Of a stretch of 64,000 nucleotides of DNA, positions 51,520 through 60,185 are shown one piece after another (position 1 is the stretch's first letter; each line of letters starts with the position of its first letter). Origin of the DNA: Bin103 sp002238925 (GTDB taxonomy: Bacteria; Spirochaetota; Spirochaetia; SZUA-6; Bin103); NCBI GenBank assembly GCA_965208065.1, contig OZ242313.1, positions 4,836,001 through 4,900,000 on the forward strand, written 5' to 3'. The notes under the pieces are model-generated. The model was not told the DNA's origin. It did not search any database and saw only the letters and a list, made by a program, of their open reading frames with translations. Position numbers and translations under genes: made by a program.

Positions 51520-52311
51520 CTAGCGCGCCAGCGATTCGGACGGGTGCTCGATCTCGCCCTCCACGTAGTCCTTGGGGCTGAGCTCCTCGATCGGCTCCGC
51601 GATGTTGGAGCACACGCCGATGCCGATGGTCTCGGTGTTGCCGTCGAATGCACACCAGCGCACGCCGTTGCCGATTACCTGCAGCACGCCCTCGTGGTGG
51701 AAGATCGGATAGGTCTCGTGGCCGGGACGGAAGTAGAAGATCTTGCCGCGCCCGCGGTGCCAGACGGCGCCGCTGCGGAACACTTCGCCGCCCTCGAACC
51801 AGCTCACGAACAGCAGTTCGTCCGGCTCGGGAATGTCGAAGTGCTCGCCGTACATCTCGGCATTGGGAATCTCGATGTAGCGCCCGCACCCGCGGGTGAT
51901 GGGATGATTGGGGTTGACCACCCACAGCCGCTCCCGCTCCGCGGCCTCGCGCCAGCACAGCCCGCAGCTCGTTCCCATCATGCGTTTGAAAATCTTCGAA
52001 AAGTGTCCGGAGTGCAGCACCACCAGGCCCATCCCGTCGAGTATGCGCCCCTGCACGCGGTCCACGATGTCGTCGCGCACCTTGCGGTGGGCGGCGTGGC
52101 CCCACCAGATCAGCACGTCGGTGTTGGCGAGCACTTCCTCGGTCAGGCCGTGGTCCGGCTGCTCCAGCGTGGCAGTGGCCACCTCCAGGCCCGGCTGCTC
52201 GCGCAGGTAGCCGCCGATCTGCTCATGAATGCCGCGCGGATAGATGCTGCGCACGAAGTCGTTGTTCTGCTCGTGCACGAACTCGTTCCACACCGTTACC
52301 CGTATTCCCAT
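51520..52311 (-). CDS. ThuA-like domain protein (trehalose-utilisation family)
   Basis: 263 residues. Class I glutamine amidotransferase-like fold: VTVWNEFVHEQ at the start, LIWWGHAAHRKV, GLVVLHSGHFSKIFKRMMG and FRPGHETYPIFHH are ThuA-family hallmarks. ThuA proteins occur in sugar (trehalose/sucrose) use and glycan degradation, often linked to Gfo/Idh dehydrogenases. ATG at 52311, purine-rich stretch AAAGAGGA directly before it. Single-gene unit. Confidence 0.88.
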   Translation of the reverse strand: MGIRVTVWNEFVHEQNNDFVRSIYPRGIHEQIGGYLREQPGLEVATATLEQPDHGLTEEVLANTDVLIWWGHAAHRKVRDDIVDRVQGRILDGMGLVVLHSGHFSKIFKRMMGTSCGLCWREAAERERLWVVNPNHPITRGCGRYIEIPNAEMYGEHFDIPEPDELLFVSWFEGGEVFRSGAVWHRGRGKIFYFRPGHETYPIFHHEGVLQVIGNGVRWCAFDGNTETIGIGVCSNIAEPIEELSPKDYVEGEIEHPSESLAR

Positions 52312-52479
52312 TCCTCTTTCCCCCTGCTCCGATGAGTGGCCCTGCCTGCTGGCCGTGTCGTGTTGATTCGCCTCCCGCATCCGCTCGTTCCGGCGCCGCG
52401 GTCGGCATCGACACAGTACTCGCCAGTGCGGCGGTTAGGGAACCGGCGGGCGCGGCGGAGCGTGACAGGGCACTCGACT

Positions 52480-52507
52480 TTGCAGCAATTGGGGGTTCGG
52501 CTACATT
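52480..52507 (+). promoter_or_regulatory. Candidate promoter of the sigma factor gene
   Basis: TTGCAG (52480-52485), 16-nt spacer, TACATT (52502-52507), then 12 nt to the ATG at 52520. The 208-bp gap above has no other feature that I can support. Confidence 0.4.
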
Positions 52508-52519
52508 GATGGTGGGCGG

Positions 52520-53164
52520 ATGCCGGAAGCAGCGTTGGCAGGGCGATCCAATGAACAGTGGGTGGCCGATCTCCAGGCGATGGGTCCGGCCCGCGATGCC
52601 GCCATTGCGGATCTGCGCCGTCTGCTGGTGGCGGGGCTGCGGCGCGGCCTGCTGCGCCAGATCCGGGCAAGCGGCCGCGAGTTCGAGTCCCAGGCGGAAG
52701 ACTTCGCCCAGGAGGCGCTGCTCAAGATCATCGATCAGCTCGATGCGTTTCGGGGCGACAGCCGCTTTACCACCTGGGCGCACAAGATCGCCGTGCGGGT
52801 GGCGCTCACCGAGTTGCGGCGCAAGCGCTGGCAGGACGTTTCGCTGGACGCGATGGCCACGTCGCCCGATGAGACGCGCGCGGTGGAATTTGCCGATCCG
52901 GCGCCGGGGCCCGCGCAGGCAACCGACAAGAAGGCCGTTACCGCCCTCCTGCACCGCTACATCAACGACGAGTTGACCGAACGGCAACGCAGCGCGTTGC
53001 TGGCGGTGGGCATCTACGGAATGCCGCTGGAGGAAGTGGCACGCCGCATGGGCAGCACCAGGAATGCCATGTACAAACTGCTGCACGATGCGCGCCGCAA
53101 TCTGAAGCGCAAACTGACCGCCGACGGCTTCAGCCGCGAACAACTGCTGCGGGTATTCGGCTAA
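52520..53164 (+). CDS. ECF-like RNA polymerase sigma factor
   Basis: 214 residues. Region 2 is EDFAQEALLKIIDQLDAFRGDSRFTTWAHKIA (about 60-91), with the DAFRGDSRFTTW signature of sigma-70 ECF factors; region 4 (LTERQRSALLAVGIYGMPLEEVARRMGSTRNAMYKLLHDAR) is complete. Residues 1-40 are an extra N-terminal helix. It lies 84 nt upstream of a small Cys-containing protein that is a candidate anti-sigma factor. The pair resembles stress-responsive ECF systems. Confidence 0.9.
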   Translation: MPEAALAGRSNEQWVADLQAMGPARDAAIADLRRLLVAGLRRGLLRQIRASGREFESQAEDFAQEALLKIIDQLDAFRGDSRFTTWAHKIAVRVALTELRRKRWQDVSLDAMATSPDETRAVEFADPAPGPAQATDKKAVTALLHRYINDELTERQRSALLAVGIYGMPLEEVARRMGSTRNAMYKLLHDARRNLKRKLTADGFSREQLLRVFG

Positions 53165-53248
53165 TGGCGCGGCCGTCCGTGGGTACCGAACGCCCGTTCC
53201 TTGGTAAGCTCGGTAGGGGACGTAGCGTCAGGATGGAAGAACGCAGTC

Positions 53249-53563
53249 ATGGCCGCCGCTAGAGCACCACTGATCAGCCGGCTGCAACGCGCCGCCGGCG
53301 GCATGCTCGGACGCCCCCCGATCGGGCATCCGCAGATGCCGATGGGCATGTTCCTCAGGGGGATGGGTGCGATGGTGGCGCGCACCGGCGCCGAGGAGAT
53401 GTCCTGCGAGGAATGCTTCGCGGAGATGGACCGCCTTGTGGAGCGGGTGGCCGGCGGCGGCGACCTCAACGCGCTCGGGCCACTGGTCGCCGACCACCTG
53501 CGCCGTTGCGGCGACTGCTACGAAGAGTACGCCGTCCTCCTCCACATCGCCCGCACCGAATAG
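53249..53563 (+). CDS. Small zinc-finger protein, candidate anti-sigma factor
   Basis: 104 residues, ATG at 53249. Basic N-terminal half rich in Arg/Gly/Met, then SCEECFAEMDRLVERV and DHLRRCGDCYEEY. The HxxxCxxC element (DHLRRCGDC) plus an upstream CxxC resembles the zinc-binding ZAS domain of anti-sigma factors. Unlike typical ZAS proteins it has no membrane helix. Position after the sigma gene supports the role; without a transducing domain it may be a cytoplasmic redox-sensing anti-sigma. Confidence 0.65.
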   Translation: MAAARAPLISRLQRAAGGMLGRPPIGHPQMPMGMFLRGMGAMVARTGAEEMSCEECFAEMDRLVERVAGGGDLNALGPLVADHLRRCGDCYEEYAVLLHIARTE

Positions 53564-53572
53564 GATGCCGGC

Positions 53573-54598
53573 TTACCCGTGCTCCCGGTACTGGGCCACC
53601 TTGCGCGCCACGCCGCCATCCGCGAACGCCCCGCGCGCTGCCGCATGGCCGGCGGCGATGCTGTCAACCGCCTCGGCGCAGTACAGCGCCGCGCCAGCGT
53701 TGAGGCAGATCAGGTCGGTCAGCGGCGACGGGTCGGCGACCGCCGCAACGAGGTCCGTGAACAGCACCGCGTTCGCCGCACCGCTGCCGGCGGGAAGGGC
53801 GTCGTACGCTACCGGGGCAATCCCGAACTGCTCCGGGCTCACGGTTTCCCGCCGCACCGCGCCGGCGTCCAGGGTAAACACCTCCGTCGGCCCGGCAATC
53901 GACAGGTCGTCAATGCCCGGCGCGCCGCACACCACCAGGGCGCGGCGACGGCCGAGGTCGGCGAGCACCTCGATCAGCAACTCCGCCGCGGCCACGCTGC
54001 TCGCGCCCATGAACTGGTAGGGCGGCTGCGCCGGATTGCACAGCGGCGCCGCCAGGTTGAAGATGGTGCGCCGCGCCACCTGCTGCCGCGCCGGCGCCAC
54101 CGCGCCCATCGCCGGGTGCCACGCCCGCGCGAAGAAGAACGCCAACCCGGTGGCCGCGAAGCAGCGCGCCATCGCCTCCGGCGCCATGGCGTAGTCGATG
54201 CCGAGCGCATCGAGAAAGTCGAAGCTGCCGTTGGGCTGCCGGGAGCCGCGGTTGCCGTGCTTGACCACCGGCGTGCCGGCGGCCGCCACCGTGAACGCCG
54301 CCGCGGTCGACACGTTGAAGCGTTCCATGCCGCTGCCGCCGGTGCCGGCCAGATCCACCCCGCGCCCACGAATGCCTTCGGGCGCCGGTGTGGCCCGCTC
54401 CAGAATGGCACGCGCGAACCCCGTCACCTCGGCGGCGGCTTCCCCCTTCTCGGCCAGCGCCTGCAACAGAGCCACCACCTGCTCCAACTCGGTCCCTGCG
54501 CCCGCGAACACCGCGTCGGCGCAGGCACGCGCCTCATCTGCCGTCAAGCTGTTGCCCGCGGCAACCGCGGAAGTGTATTGCGCAATGTCAGAACTCAT
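53573..54598 (-). CDS. TrpD-like anthranilate phosphoribosyltransferase, divergent
   Basis: 341 residues of the TrpD fold: GTGGSGMERFNVSTAAAF, VKHGNRGSRQP, HPAMGAVAPARQQ and GIDDLSIAGPTEV. TrpD couples PRPP with anthranilate. The PRPP motif is GTGGSG instead of GTGGDG, and the KHGNR segment continues GSRQPNGSFDF rather than the common SVSSxSGSAD. No other trp genes are nearby. It may be true TrpD or a paralogue on another substrate. A TAGGAT -10-like box ends 6 nt before the ATG at 54598. Convergent with the candidate anti-sigma gene. Confidence 0.8.
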   Translation of the reverse strand: MSSDIAQYTSAVAAGNSLTADEARACADAVFAGAGTELEQVVALLQALAEKGEAAAEVTGFARAILERATPAPEGIRGRGVDLAGTGGSGMERFNVSTAAAFTVAAAGTPVVKHGNRGSRQPNGSFDFLDALGIDYAMAPEAMARCFAATGLAFFFARAWHPAMGAVAPARQQVARRTIFNLAAPLCNPAQPPYQFMGASSVAAAELLIEVLADLGRRRALVVCGAPGIDDLSIAGPTEVFTLDAGAVRRETVSPEQFGIAPVAYDALPAGSGAANAVLFTDLVAAVADPSPLTDLICLNAGAALYCAEAVDSIAAGHAAARGAFADGGVARKVAQYREHG

Positions 54599-54708
54599 GC
54601 CGTCATCCTACGCCGATGTCCAGGCGTCCGGCCACGACAGAAACCGCCTACTGTCGCCGTGGCGGGCGGCTGGTTGACGTGGCGGGCGGCAGCCGAAAAG
54701 GTAGCAGC

Positions 54709-55254
54709 ATGATCGTTTCGGCGGAGCTGCAGTTCAAGTGGCAGCGCCGGGTGCGCCGCAAGAGCCCGCTGCGGTTCGCCCCCGGTCTGAACACGCTCGC
54801 CGGCCCCAACGGCTCCGGCAAGAGCACTATCGTCAAGGCGCTGCTCGACGGCGGCGACTGCCGGCTGCAGTTCAAGGGCAGCAGCACGATCCGCCTGTTC
54901 GACACCGAGTTGATGAACCCGCGCACCCTGTCGACGCCCGCGGCCACGCCCGCGGAGATGGCGCTGCGCCTGCGCGGCAGCTTTTCTTCGCACGGCCAGA
55001 TTATCCGCCAGGCGCTCGCCGCCCTGCCCGCCGGCCCCGACGGCATGACCCTGCTGGTCGACGAGCCGGAGGCCGGCCAGGACTTCGCCGGCGTGCAGCG
55101 CATCAAGACCACCATCGACGCCGCCTGCACGCAGGAGGGCTACCAGTTCATCGTCGCCTCTCATCACCCCGTGTTCTGGTTCGACACCCACCTGATCGAA
55201 CTCGAACCCGGCTACACCCGCCGCGTCCTCGAAGCCCTCACCGCCCTGCACTAA
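54709..55254 (+). CDS. Small AAA/ABC-type ATPase (AAA_21-like)
   Basis: 181 residues. Walker A GPNGSGKST (32-40), Walker B MTLLVDEPEAG (113-123), a signature-like SSHGQ (93-97), and a switch His in VASHHPVFW. No membrane part. It resembles the short stand-alone ATP-binding proteins often seen beside phage-defence or repair genes, but no partner is evident. AAAAGG precedes the ATG at 54709. Function unknown. Confidence 0.75.
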   Translation: MIVSAELQFKWQRRVRRKSPLRFAPGLNTLAGPNGSGKSTIVKALLDGGDCRLQFKGSSTIRLFDTELMNPRTLSTPAATPAEMALRLRGSFSSHGQIIRQALAALPAGPDGMTLLVDEPEAGQDFAGVQRIKTTIDAACTQEGYQFIVASHHPVFWFDTHLIELEPGYTRRVLEALTALH

Positions 55255-55262
55255 CCGCCTGG

Positions 55263-56060
55263 CTACTCGCGTTGAGCCGTGAGGTACTTGCCGGGGATGC
55301 GGGTGGGTTCGTACTCGGCGTCGGGGTCGCGTTCGGCGATGACGCGGGGGATTTCGCCGTCCCAGTAGCCAGGCACCGTCATGGGGCGGCGGTGCCACAG
55401 CAGCAGCAGGTCGCGCGGCTCGTCAGTCTGGTTCTTGTAGGCGGCGTGCAGGACGCGGGCATCGGCGAGCACCAGGTCGCGCGGCCCCACCTCCACGTTC
55501 ACCTGGTCGGGGTGGTCGCTGAACATCACCGGATGGTCCTCTTCGATGAACCGGGCGCCCTGCTCGTGGGCGGTCACCAATATGTCGTGCAGCGGAATGC
55601 GCCGGCGGTGGGTGCCGGGGATGATCTTCAGGCAGCCGTTTTCGACGCTGGTGCCCTCCAGGTAGTAGGAGACGAAGATGGTCTGCGGCCACGGCGTGCA
55701 ACTCAGCGGGTCGTTCCACATCATCCAGTCCTGGTGCCAGTAGAGCGCCGGGCCGCGCGCCGGCTTGGTCAGGACAAGCATGCCCTCCATGGGGGCGAAG
55801 TCGCCGAATCCCAGTGCGTCGAGCGCGCGGCGTGCCGGCGGCCACTCCACGAGCCGGCGCATGATCGCGTTGTCGGCGTACGGGACGTTGAGGTGGGTGC
55901 CCTGGTACTTGGTGTCGGGGTGATGCGCCTCGGTTGCGTTGAGGCGGGCGGTCTCCTCGCGCAACTCGGCGACGAATTCGTCGGTCAGCACGTCGGGTAC
56001 CACGCAGAATCCATCGCGGATCATCTGCTCCCGCGTCTGCCGTGCAACTTCCGGGGTCAT
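55263..56060 (-). CDS. Phytanoyl-CoA dioxygenase (PhyH) family oxygenase
   Basis: 265 residues. Iron ligands His109-x-Asp111 (YWHQDWMMW) and His205 (ARVLHAAYKN); ENGCLKIIPGTHR is the connecting strand. ATG at 56060. The third PhyH gene in the window and the only one not beside a sulfatase. Substrate unknown. Its product could act in the same oxidative pathway from a separate promoter (56068-56096). Confidence 0.88.
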   Translation of the reverse strand: MTPEVARQTREQMIRDGFCVVPDVLTDEFVAELREETARLNATEAHHPDTKYQGTHLNVPYADNAIMRRLVEWPPARRALDALGFGDFAPMEGMLVLTKPARGPALYWHQDWMMWNDPLSCTPWPQTIFVSYYLEGTSVENGCLKIIPGTHRRRIPLHDILVTAHEQGARFIEEDHPVMFSDHPDQVNVEVGPRDLVLADARVLHAAYKNQTDEPRDLLLLWHRRPMTVPGYWDGEIPRVIAERDPDAEYEPTRIPGKYLTAQRE

Positions 56061-56067
56061 GGATCGG

Positions 56068-56096
56068 ATGATAGGTAGGTTTGCCACCGCTGTCGA
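56068..56096 (-). promoter_or_regulatory. Leaderless-type promoter of the third PhyH gene
   Basis: On the minus strand TCGACA (56096-56091), 17-nt spacer, TATCAT (56073-56068), each five of six consensus positions, then 7 nt to the ATG at 56060. No Shine-Dalgarno. Confidence 0.55.
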
Positions 56097-56156
56097 CCGC
56101 CCTTCGGATCCCGATGCGCTCGGCGGCGCGCGGCGGCGCTCGGCGGCGGAAGTGTA

Positions 56157-56185
56157 TCGACATGCGGCCATCGGGCCGGTACGGT
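56157..56185 (+). promoter_or_regulatory. Leaderless-type promoter of the nitroreductase gene
   Basis: TCGACA (56157-56162), 17-nt spacer, TACGGT (56180-56185), then 10 nt to the ATG at 56196. It is divergent from the promoter at 56068-56096 and has the same -35. Confidence 0.45.
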
Positions 56186-56195
56186 GGCGTTACTC

Positions 56196-56789
56196 ATGAC
56201 AACGGACCAAGACCAATCCGCGCGCGCCGCGTCGGCGGCGGTGGAAGAACTGATCATCGGCCGCTGGTCGCCGCGCTCGTTCTCCTCTGCTCCGCTCAGC
56301 GACGACGAAGTCGCCTCCCTGTTCGAGGGCGCGCGCTGGGCGCCGTCATCGTTCAACGGGCAGCCGTGGCTGTTCCTGTACGAGACCGACGGCCCAGACC
56401 GCCCGGTGTTCGACTCGGTGCTGATGCCGCGCAACCGCGCCTGGGCGGCGAAGGCCCCGCTGGTCGGGTTCATCTTCGCCAACACGCGCCTCCCCGACGG
56501 ACGCGAGCCGCGCACCGCCGAATTCGATACCGGGGCGGCCTGGATGGCGCTGGCGCTCCAGGCTCGGGCGCTGGGCCTGTACACCCACGCCATGGCCGGC
56601 ATCGACCGGCAGGCTGCCCACGACCGGCTCGGCGTGGACGCGGAGCACTACACGGTGATGTGCGGGTTCGCCGCCGGCCGTATCGGCCCGCGCGACGCCC
56701 TGCCCGACGAACTCCGCGAGCGCGAGCAACCGAACGACCGCAAGCCGATCGGCGACATCGCCCACCGCGGCATCCTGCGTGCGACCTGA
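56196..56789 (+). CDS. Nitroreductase family protein
   Basis: 197 residues. FMN-binding pattern RWSPRSFSSAPLSDDEV near the N-terminus (the family's R-S-x-R-x-F/Y), GARWAPSSFNGQPW and FAAGRIGPRD. Typical of the flavin nitroreductase/dehydrogenase superfamily that reduces quinones, nitro groups or enones with NAD(P)H. Single-gene unit, divergent from a PhyH gene. Confidence 0.9.
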   Translation: MTTDQDQSARAASAAVEELIIGRWSPRSFSSAPLSDDEVASLFEGARWAPSSFNGQPWLFLYETDGPDRPVFDSVLMPRNRAWAAKAPLVGFIFANTRLPDGREPRTAEFDTGAAWMALALQARALGLYTHAMAGIDRQAAHDRLGVDAEHYTVMCGFAAGRIGPRDALPDELREREQPNDRKPIGDIAHRGILRAT

Positions 56790-56840
56790 GCGGGCGGAGC
56801 AGGCAGCACGGCCGGCACTGGTGCAGGCTGGCGTAGCCGG

Positions 56841-56875
56841 TATAATTGACATGACGCTACGTCGACGCATACGGT
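56841..56875 (+). promoter_or_regulatory. AT-rich promoter region of the Gld-type operon
   Basis: A perfect TATAAT (56841-56846) runs into a perfect TTGACA (56846-56851). Used as a -35, TTGACA has only TACGGT (56870-56875) at 18 nt. Used as a -10, TATAAT has only a weak -35 above it. Either way an unusually good promoter for this GC-rich DNA lies about 30-65 nt before the ATG at 56907. Confidence 0.5.
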
Positions 56876-56906
56876 TCGGACAACCGCCGTCGCGGCTCCC
56901 TCTATC

Positions 56907-57938
56907 ATGATACGTATCGAAAACCTCACCAAGTACTACGGCGAGCGCCGCGCCGTGGACGACATAAGCTTTTCCGTCGAACAGGGCGAGATCGTCGGCT
57001 TCCTCGGCCCCAACGGCGCCGGCAAGTCGACCACCATGCGCATCATCACCGGGTTCCTGATGCCGACCCGGGGCGACGCGTGGGTGGGCGATCACAACAT
57101 GGCCACCGAGTCGCTGCAGGGCCGCCGGCACATCGGCTACCTGCCGGAGGTGGTGCCGCTGTACACCGACATGACCACGCGCGCCTACCTGGAGTACGTG
57201 GCCCGGCTGCGCGGGGTAGAGCGGCGCGCCGTGCGCGGCCGCGTCGACGACGTGGTGCAGCAGTGCGCGCTCGAGGAGTACTACGACGTCCTCCTGGCCA
57301 AGCTGTCCAAGGGCTTCCGCCAGCGCGTCGGGCTCGCGCAGTCGATCATTCACGACCCGGAGGTGTTGATCCTCGATGAGCCGACCATCGGCATCGACCC
57401 GATCCAGGTGTCGCAGACCCGCCAGCTGATCCGCGACCTGGGCAAGAATCGCACCATTCTGCTGTCCAGCCACATCCTGCCCGAGGTAAGCATGGTGTGC
57501 GAGCGGGTAATCATCATCCACCAGGGCCGGATCGTTGCCGAGGACAGCATCGACCGGCTGTCCACCATGGTGAGCGGTGCGGAGCGGTTGCGGCTGCGCG
57601 TGGACGGTCCCGCCGACGACGTGGCCGCGGCGCTCGAAGCCGTTCCCGGTGTCGCCGGGGTGACCTTCAGCGAACCGAATCACCTGGTGGAGTTTGCCGC
57701 CGACGAGCATCCGCACGGCGAGATTACCGCTGCCATCATGGCGCGCGGCTGGACGCTGACCGGCATGGAGACGGTGACCATGAGCTTGGAGGAGATCTTC
57801 CTGCAGCTCACCACAACGGACGACGACGACGACGACGACGATTCGTACGGCGATGAGTTGGATGACGACGAACTGGGCGACGCCGGAGACGAGGACGAGA
57901 CCGCCGGCGAAGGCGCCGAACAGGGAGCCGAGCGATGA
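56907..57938 (+). CDS. ABC transporter ATP-binding protein, GldA-like, with Asp-rich tail
   Basis: 343 residues. Walker A LGPNGAGKST (33-42), signature LSKGFRQRVG, Walker B LILDEPTIGID, and the accessory HILPEVSMVCERVIIIHQG. The GldA/NatA-type C-terminal region is followed by a 40-residue acidic tail (eight Asp in a row, then DELDDDELGD and EDE), encoded partly by a (GAC) repeat. First gene of a unit with GldF-type permease, GldG and DUF4340 genes. Such exporters act in envelope or gliding-related processes; gliding itself is not implied. Confidence 0.9.
   Translation: MIRIENLTKYYGERRAVDDISFSVEQGEIVGFLGPNGAGKSTTMRIITGFLMPTRGDAWVGDHNMATESLQGRRHIGYLPEVVPLYTDMTTRAYLEYVARLRGVERRAVRGRVDDVVQQCALEEYYDVLLAKLSKGFRQRVGLAQSIIHDPEVLILDEPTIGIDPIQVSQTRQLIRDLGKNRTILLSSHILPEVSMVCERVIIIHQGRIVAEDSIDRLSTMVSGAERLRLRVDGPADDVAAALEAVPGVAGVTFSEPNHLVEFAADEHPHGEITAAIMARGWTLTGMETVTMSLEEIFLQLTTTDDDDDDDDSYGDELDDDELGDAGDEDETAGEGAEQGAER
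57819..57842 (+). repeat. GAC trinucleotide repeat encoding eight Asp
   Basis: Seven GAC codons followed by GAT at the start of the ATPase acidic tail. The run could vary in copy number without shifting the frame. Confidence 0.8.
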
Positions 57939-58651
57939 AGAACATCCTGGTGATAGCCCGCAAGGAGCTCGGCACCTACCTGGGCTCGCCGATGGCGTAC
58001 ATCGTCACCGCGGTGTTCCTGGCGCTGACCGGCACCTTTTTCACCACTTACCTGGCCGGCGTCGGCTACGGGGACACCAGCATCCGCGGCTTCGTGAACG
58101 CGGCCCGCTTCCTGGTGCTGCTGTTTGCAGCCGTGCTCACCATGCGGCTGGTGTCGGAGGAAAAGAAGGTCGGCACCTGGGAGTTGCTGCTCACCGTTCC
58201 GGTGCGTGACGTCGAGATCGTGGTCGGCAAGTTCCTGGGGGCGCTGGCCATGCTCACCGGCATGCTGATGCTGACCCTGTACTACCCGATCATGCTGATG
58301 TCGTTCGGCGACCCGGACATCGGACCGATGGCGACCAGCTACCTGGGGCTGTTCCTGCTCGGCGGCGCCTGTCTGGCGGCCGGGGTGTTCGCGTCGTCGG
58401 TCACCGCCAACCAGATTGTGTCCGCGGTGGTGGCCGGCGGCATCCTGTTCGGGCTGTGGTTCCTGGGCGTCCTGGGCGGGCTCGCTCCCGGCGCGATCGG
58501 CGACGTGCTGGCCCTGTTCTCGCTGTCCACCTATTTCGCCGACTTCGAGCGCGGCATCGTGGACACCCGCGGCGTGGTCTACTACGTGACCTTCGCGCTG
58601 TTGTTCCTGTACCTCTCGGTGCGCTCCATCGAAGTGGGGAGGTGGCGCTGA
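57935..58651 (+). CDS. ABC-2 type permease, GldF-like
   Basis: 238 residues with six hydrophobic helices. It starts MKNILVIARKELGTYLGSPMAYIVTAVFLAL, typical of GldF/ABC-2 permeases, and has SEEKKVGTWELLLTVPV. Overlaps the ATPase gene by 4 nt. Forms the membrane part of the exporter with GldG-like protein downstream. Confidence 0.9.
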   Translation: MKNILVIARKELGTYLGSPMAYIVTAVFLALTGTFFTTYLAGVGYGDTSIRGFVNAARFLVLLFAAVLTMRLVSEEKKVGTWELLLTVPVRDVEIVVGKFLGALAMLTGMLMLTLYYPIMLMSFGDPDIGPMATSYLGLFLLGGACLAAGVFASSVTANQIVSAVVAGGILFGLWFLGVLGGLAPGAIGDVLALFSLSTYFADFERGIVDTRGVVYYVTFALLFLYLSVRSIEVGRWR

Positions 58652-60180
58652 TGTCCAGTTCCGTGCTCGCAATCATCGGCCTCGCTACCCTGGCCGTGGC
58701 GTGGATTCTCGGCTTCGTCATGCCGTCGATCCGCGTCATCACCTATATCATCGTAGGCCTCGGCGCCGCGCTGGTGGCGGCCGCGGTGGTGCTCGACTTC
58801 CGCCGCGTGAGCGGCGCAATTTCCAGCCGCCGGGGACTGTTCGGTTTCGGCGCCGGCGCTGGCATGGCACTGGTGCTCGGCATCGTGCTCATGGCCAACG
58901 CCATCAGCGTGCGGGTGAACTACCGCTTCGACTTTACCGGCCTGTCCCAGTTCACCCTCACCACCCAGACCAAGGAGGTGCTGGAAGAGCTGGAGGAGCC
59001 GGTCGAGGTGGTGTCGTTCTTCAACCCGGCCGATCCGCGCCTGATCGGGCTGCGCGACTTCGGCCACAACCTGCTGACCGAGTACCAGACCTACACCGAC
59101 CTGTTGACGCTGCGCGTGGAGGATCCGGAACTGCGCCCCGACCTGGCGCGCCAATACCGCATCGGCCCGGCGGCCGCCAGCCTCGGCACCATGGTGTTCG
59201 TGGGCAGCGCCGGGCAGCGGCAGGTGTTCGGCCCGCAGATCGGCTTCGAGGCCGAGCACGCCTTTACCAGCGCGCTCCTGGAGGTGACCGGCACCCGGCA
59301 GCGCATCATCTACTTCCTCACCGGCCATGGCGAGAGCGACATTTCCGGCGACTACGACAGTGCCCGCAGCGGCCTGCGCGACAACCTGTTCCAGGTGGCG
59401 CAACTCGATCTGCTGCGCTTCGGCCGCGTGCCGGACAATGCCGCCGCCGTGGTGGTGGCCGGCCCGCAACAGCCGCTCGCCGCCAGCGAAATCGAGATCC
59501 TGGACCAGTACCTGCAGCAAGCCGGGCGGCTGATGGTGCTGTTGAACCCCGATCCACACGACGGGTTGCGCGAGCTGATGCGCAAGTGGGGGCTGCAGGT
59601 GGGCGACGGCCTGCTGGTCGATCCCGCCGCCCACGTGGTGCCCAACGTGGACAACCCGCTGGTGGCGCGCAACCGCAACAATCTGCAATTGACCGACCTC
59701 TACTTCCCGGGCGTGGCCCCTATCCTGCCGCTGCCCGACCAGCCGGACGAGATCCAGATCGTGCCGCTGGCGTGGACGACGCCGGACGGGTGGGCGGAAA
59801 CCCAGCCGCTCACTGACGACGCCCCCGAGTTCGATCCCGACGAAGACGCACGCGGACCGCTGGCGATGGGCGTGCTGCTGGTGCGCCAGCCGGCCGGCGA
59901 GGACGATCCCAACCTAGCGACCCGCCTGGTGGTGATCGGCGACTCCGACTTCGCGACCAACCAGCACTTCCGCAACGGCGCCAACAGCGACCTGTTCCTG
60001 ACCCTCGTGAACCAGCTCGCGTTCGGCGACGAGATCATCTCCGTGGACCGCAAGGTGCTGCCGGTGCGCCGCCTGGTGCTGAGCCCGGAGGAGGCGCGCT
60101 TCTTCAACCTGTCCAGCGCCGGCTTGCTGCCGTTCCTGGTGCTGATCGCCGGCGCGCTGGTGTGGTGGCGGCGGCGCTAA
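58651..60180 (+). CDS. GldG-like ABC auxiliary protein
   Basis: 509 residues. Two N-terminal helices and one C-terminal (LLPFLVLIAGALVWWRRR) bracket an extracytoplasmic domain: FDFTGLSQFTLTTQTKEVLEEL, YFLTGHGESDISGDY, AGRLMVLLNPDPHDGL, VVIGDSDFATNQHF, the GldG/DUF4350 features. It probably clamps or extends the exporter outside the membrane. Starts one base into the previous stop (TGATG). Confidence 0.9.
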   Translation: MSSSVLAIIGLATLAVAWILGFVMPSIRVITYIIVGLGAALVAAAVVLDFRRVSGAISSRRGLFGFGAGAGMALVLGIVLMANAISVRVNYRFDFTGLSQFTLTTQTKEVLEELEEPVEVVSFFNPADPRLIGLRDFGHNLLTEYQTYTDLLTLRVEDPELRPDLARQYRIGPAAASLGTMVFVGSAGQRQVFGPQIGFEAEHAFTSALLEVTGTRQRIIYFLTGHGESDISGDYDSARSGLRDNLFQVAQLDLLRFGRVPDNAAAVVVAGPQQPLAASEIEILDQYLQQAGRLMVLLNPDPHDGLRELMRKWGLQVGDGLLVDPAAHVVPNVDNPLVARNRNNLQLTDLYFPGVAPILPLPDQPDEIQIVPLAWTTPDGWAETQPLTDDAPEFDPDEDARGPLAMGVLLVRQPAGEDDPNLATRLVVIGDSDFATNQHFRNGANSDLFLTLVNQLAFGDEIISVDRKVLPVRRLVLSPEEARFFNLSSAGLLPFLVLIAGALVWWRRR

Positions 60181-60185
60181 GGCCC

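Noticed and set aside
53233..53563. Start at ATG 53233 for the candidate anti-sigma gene
   Set aside because: It is in a different frame from the Cys-containing protein. The ATG at 53249 is in frame.
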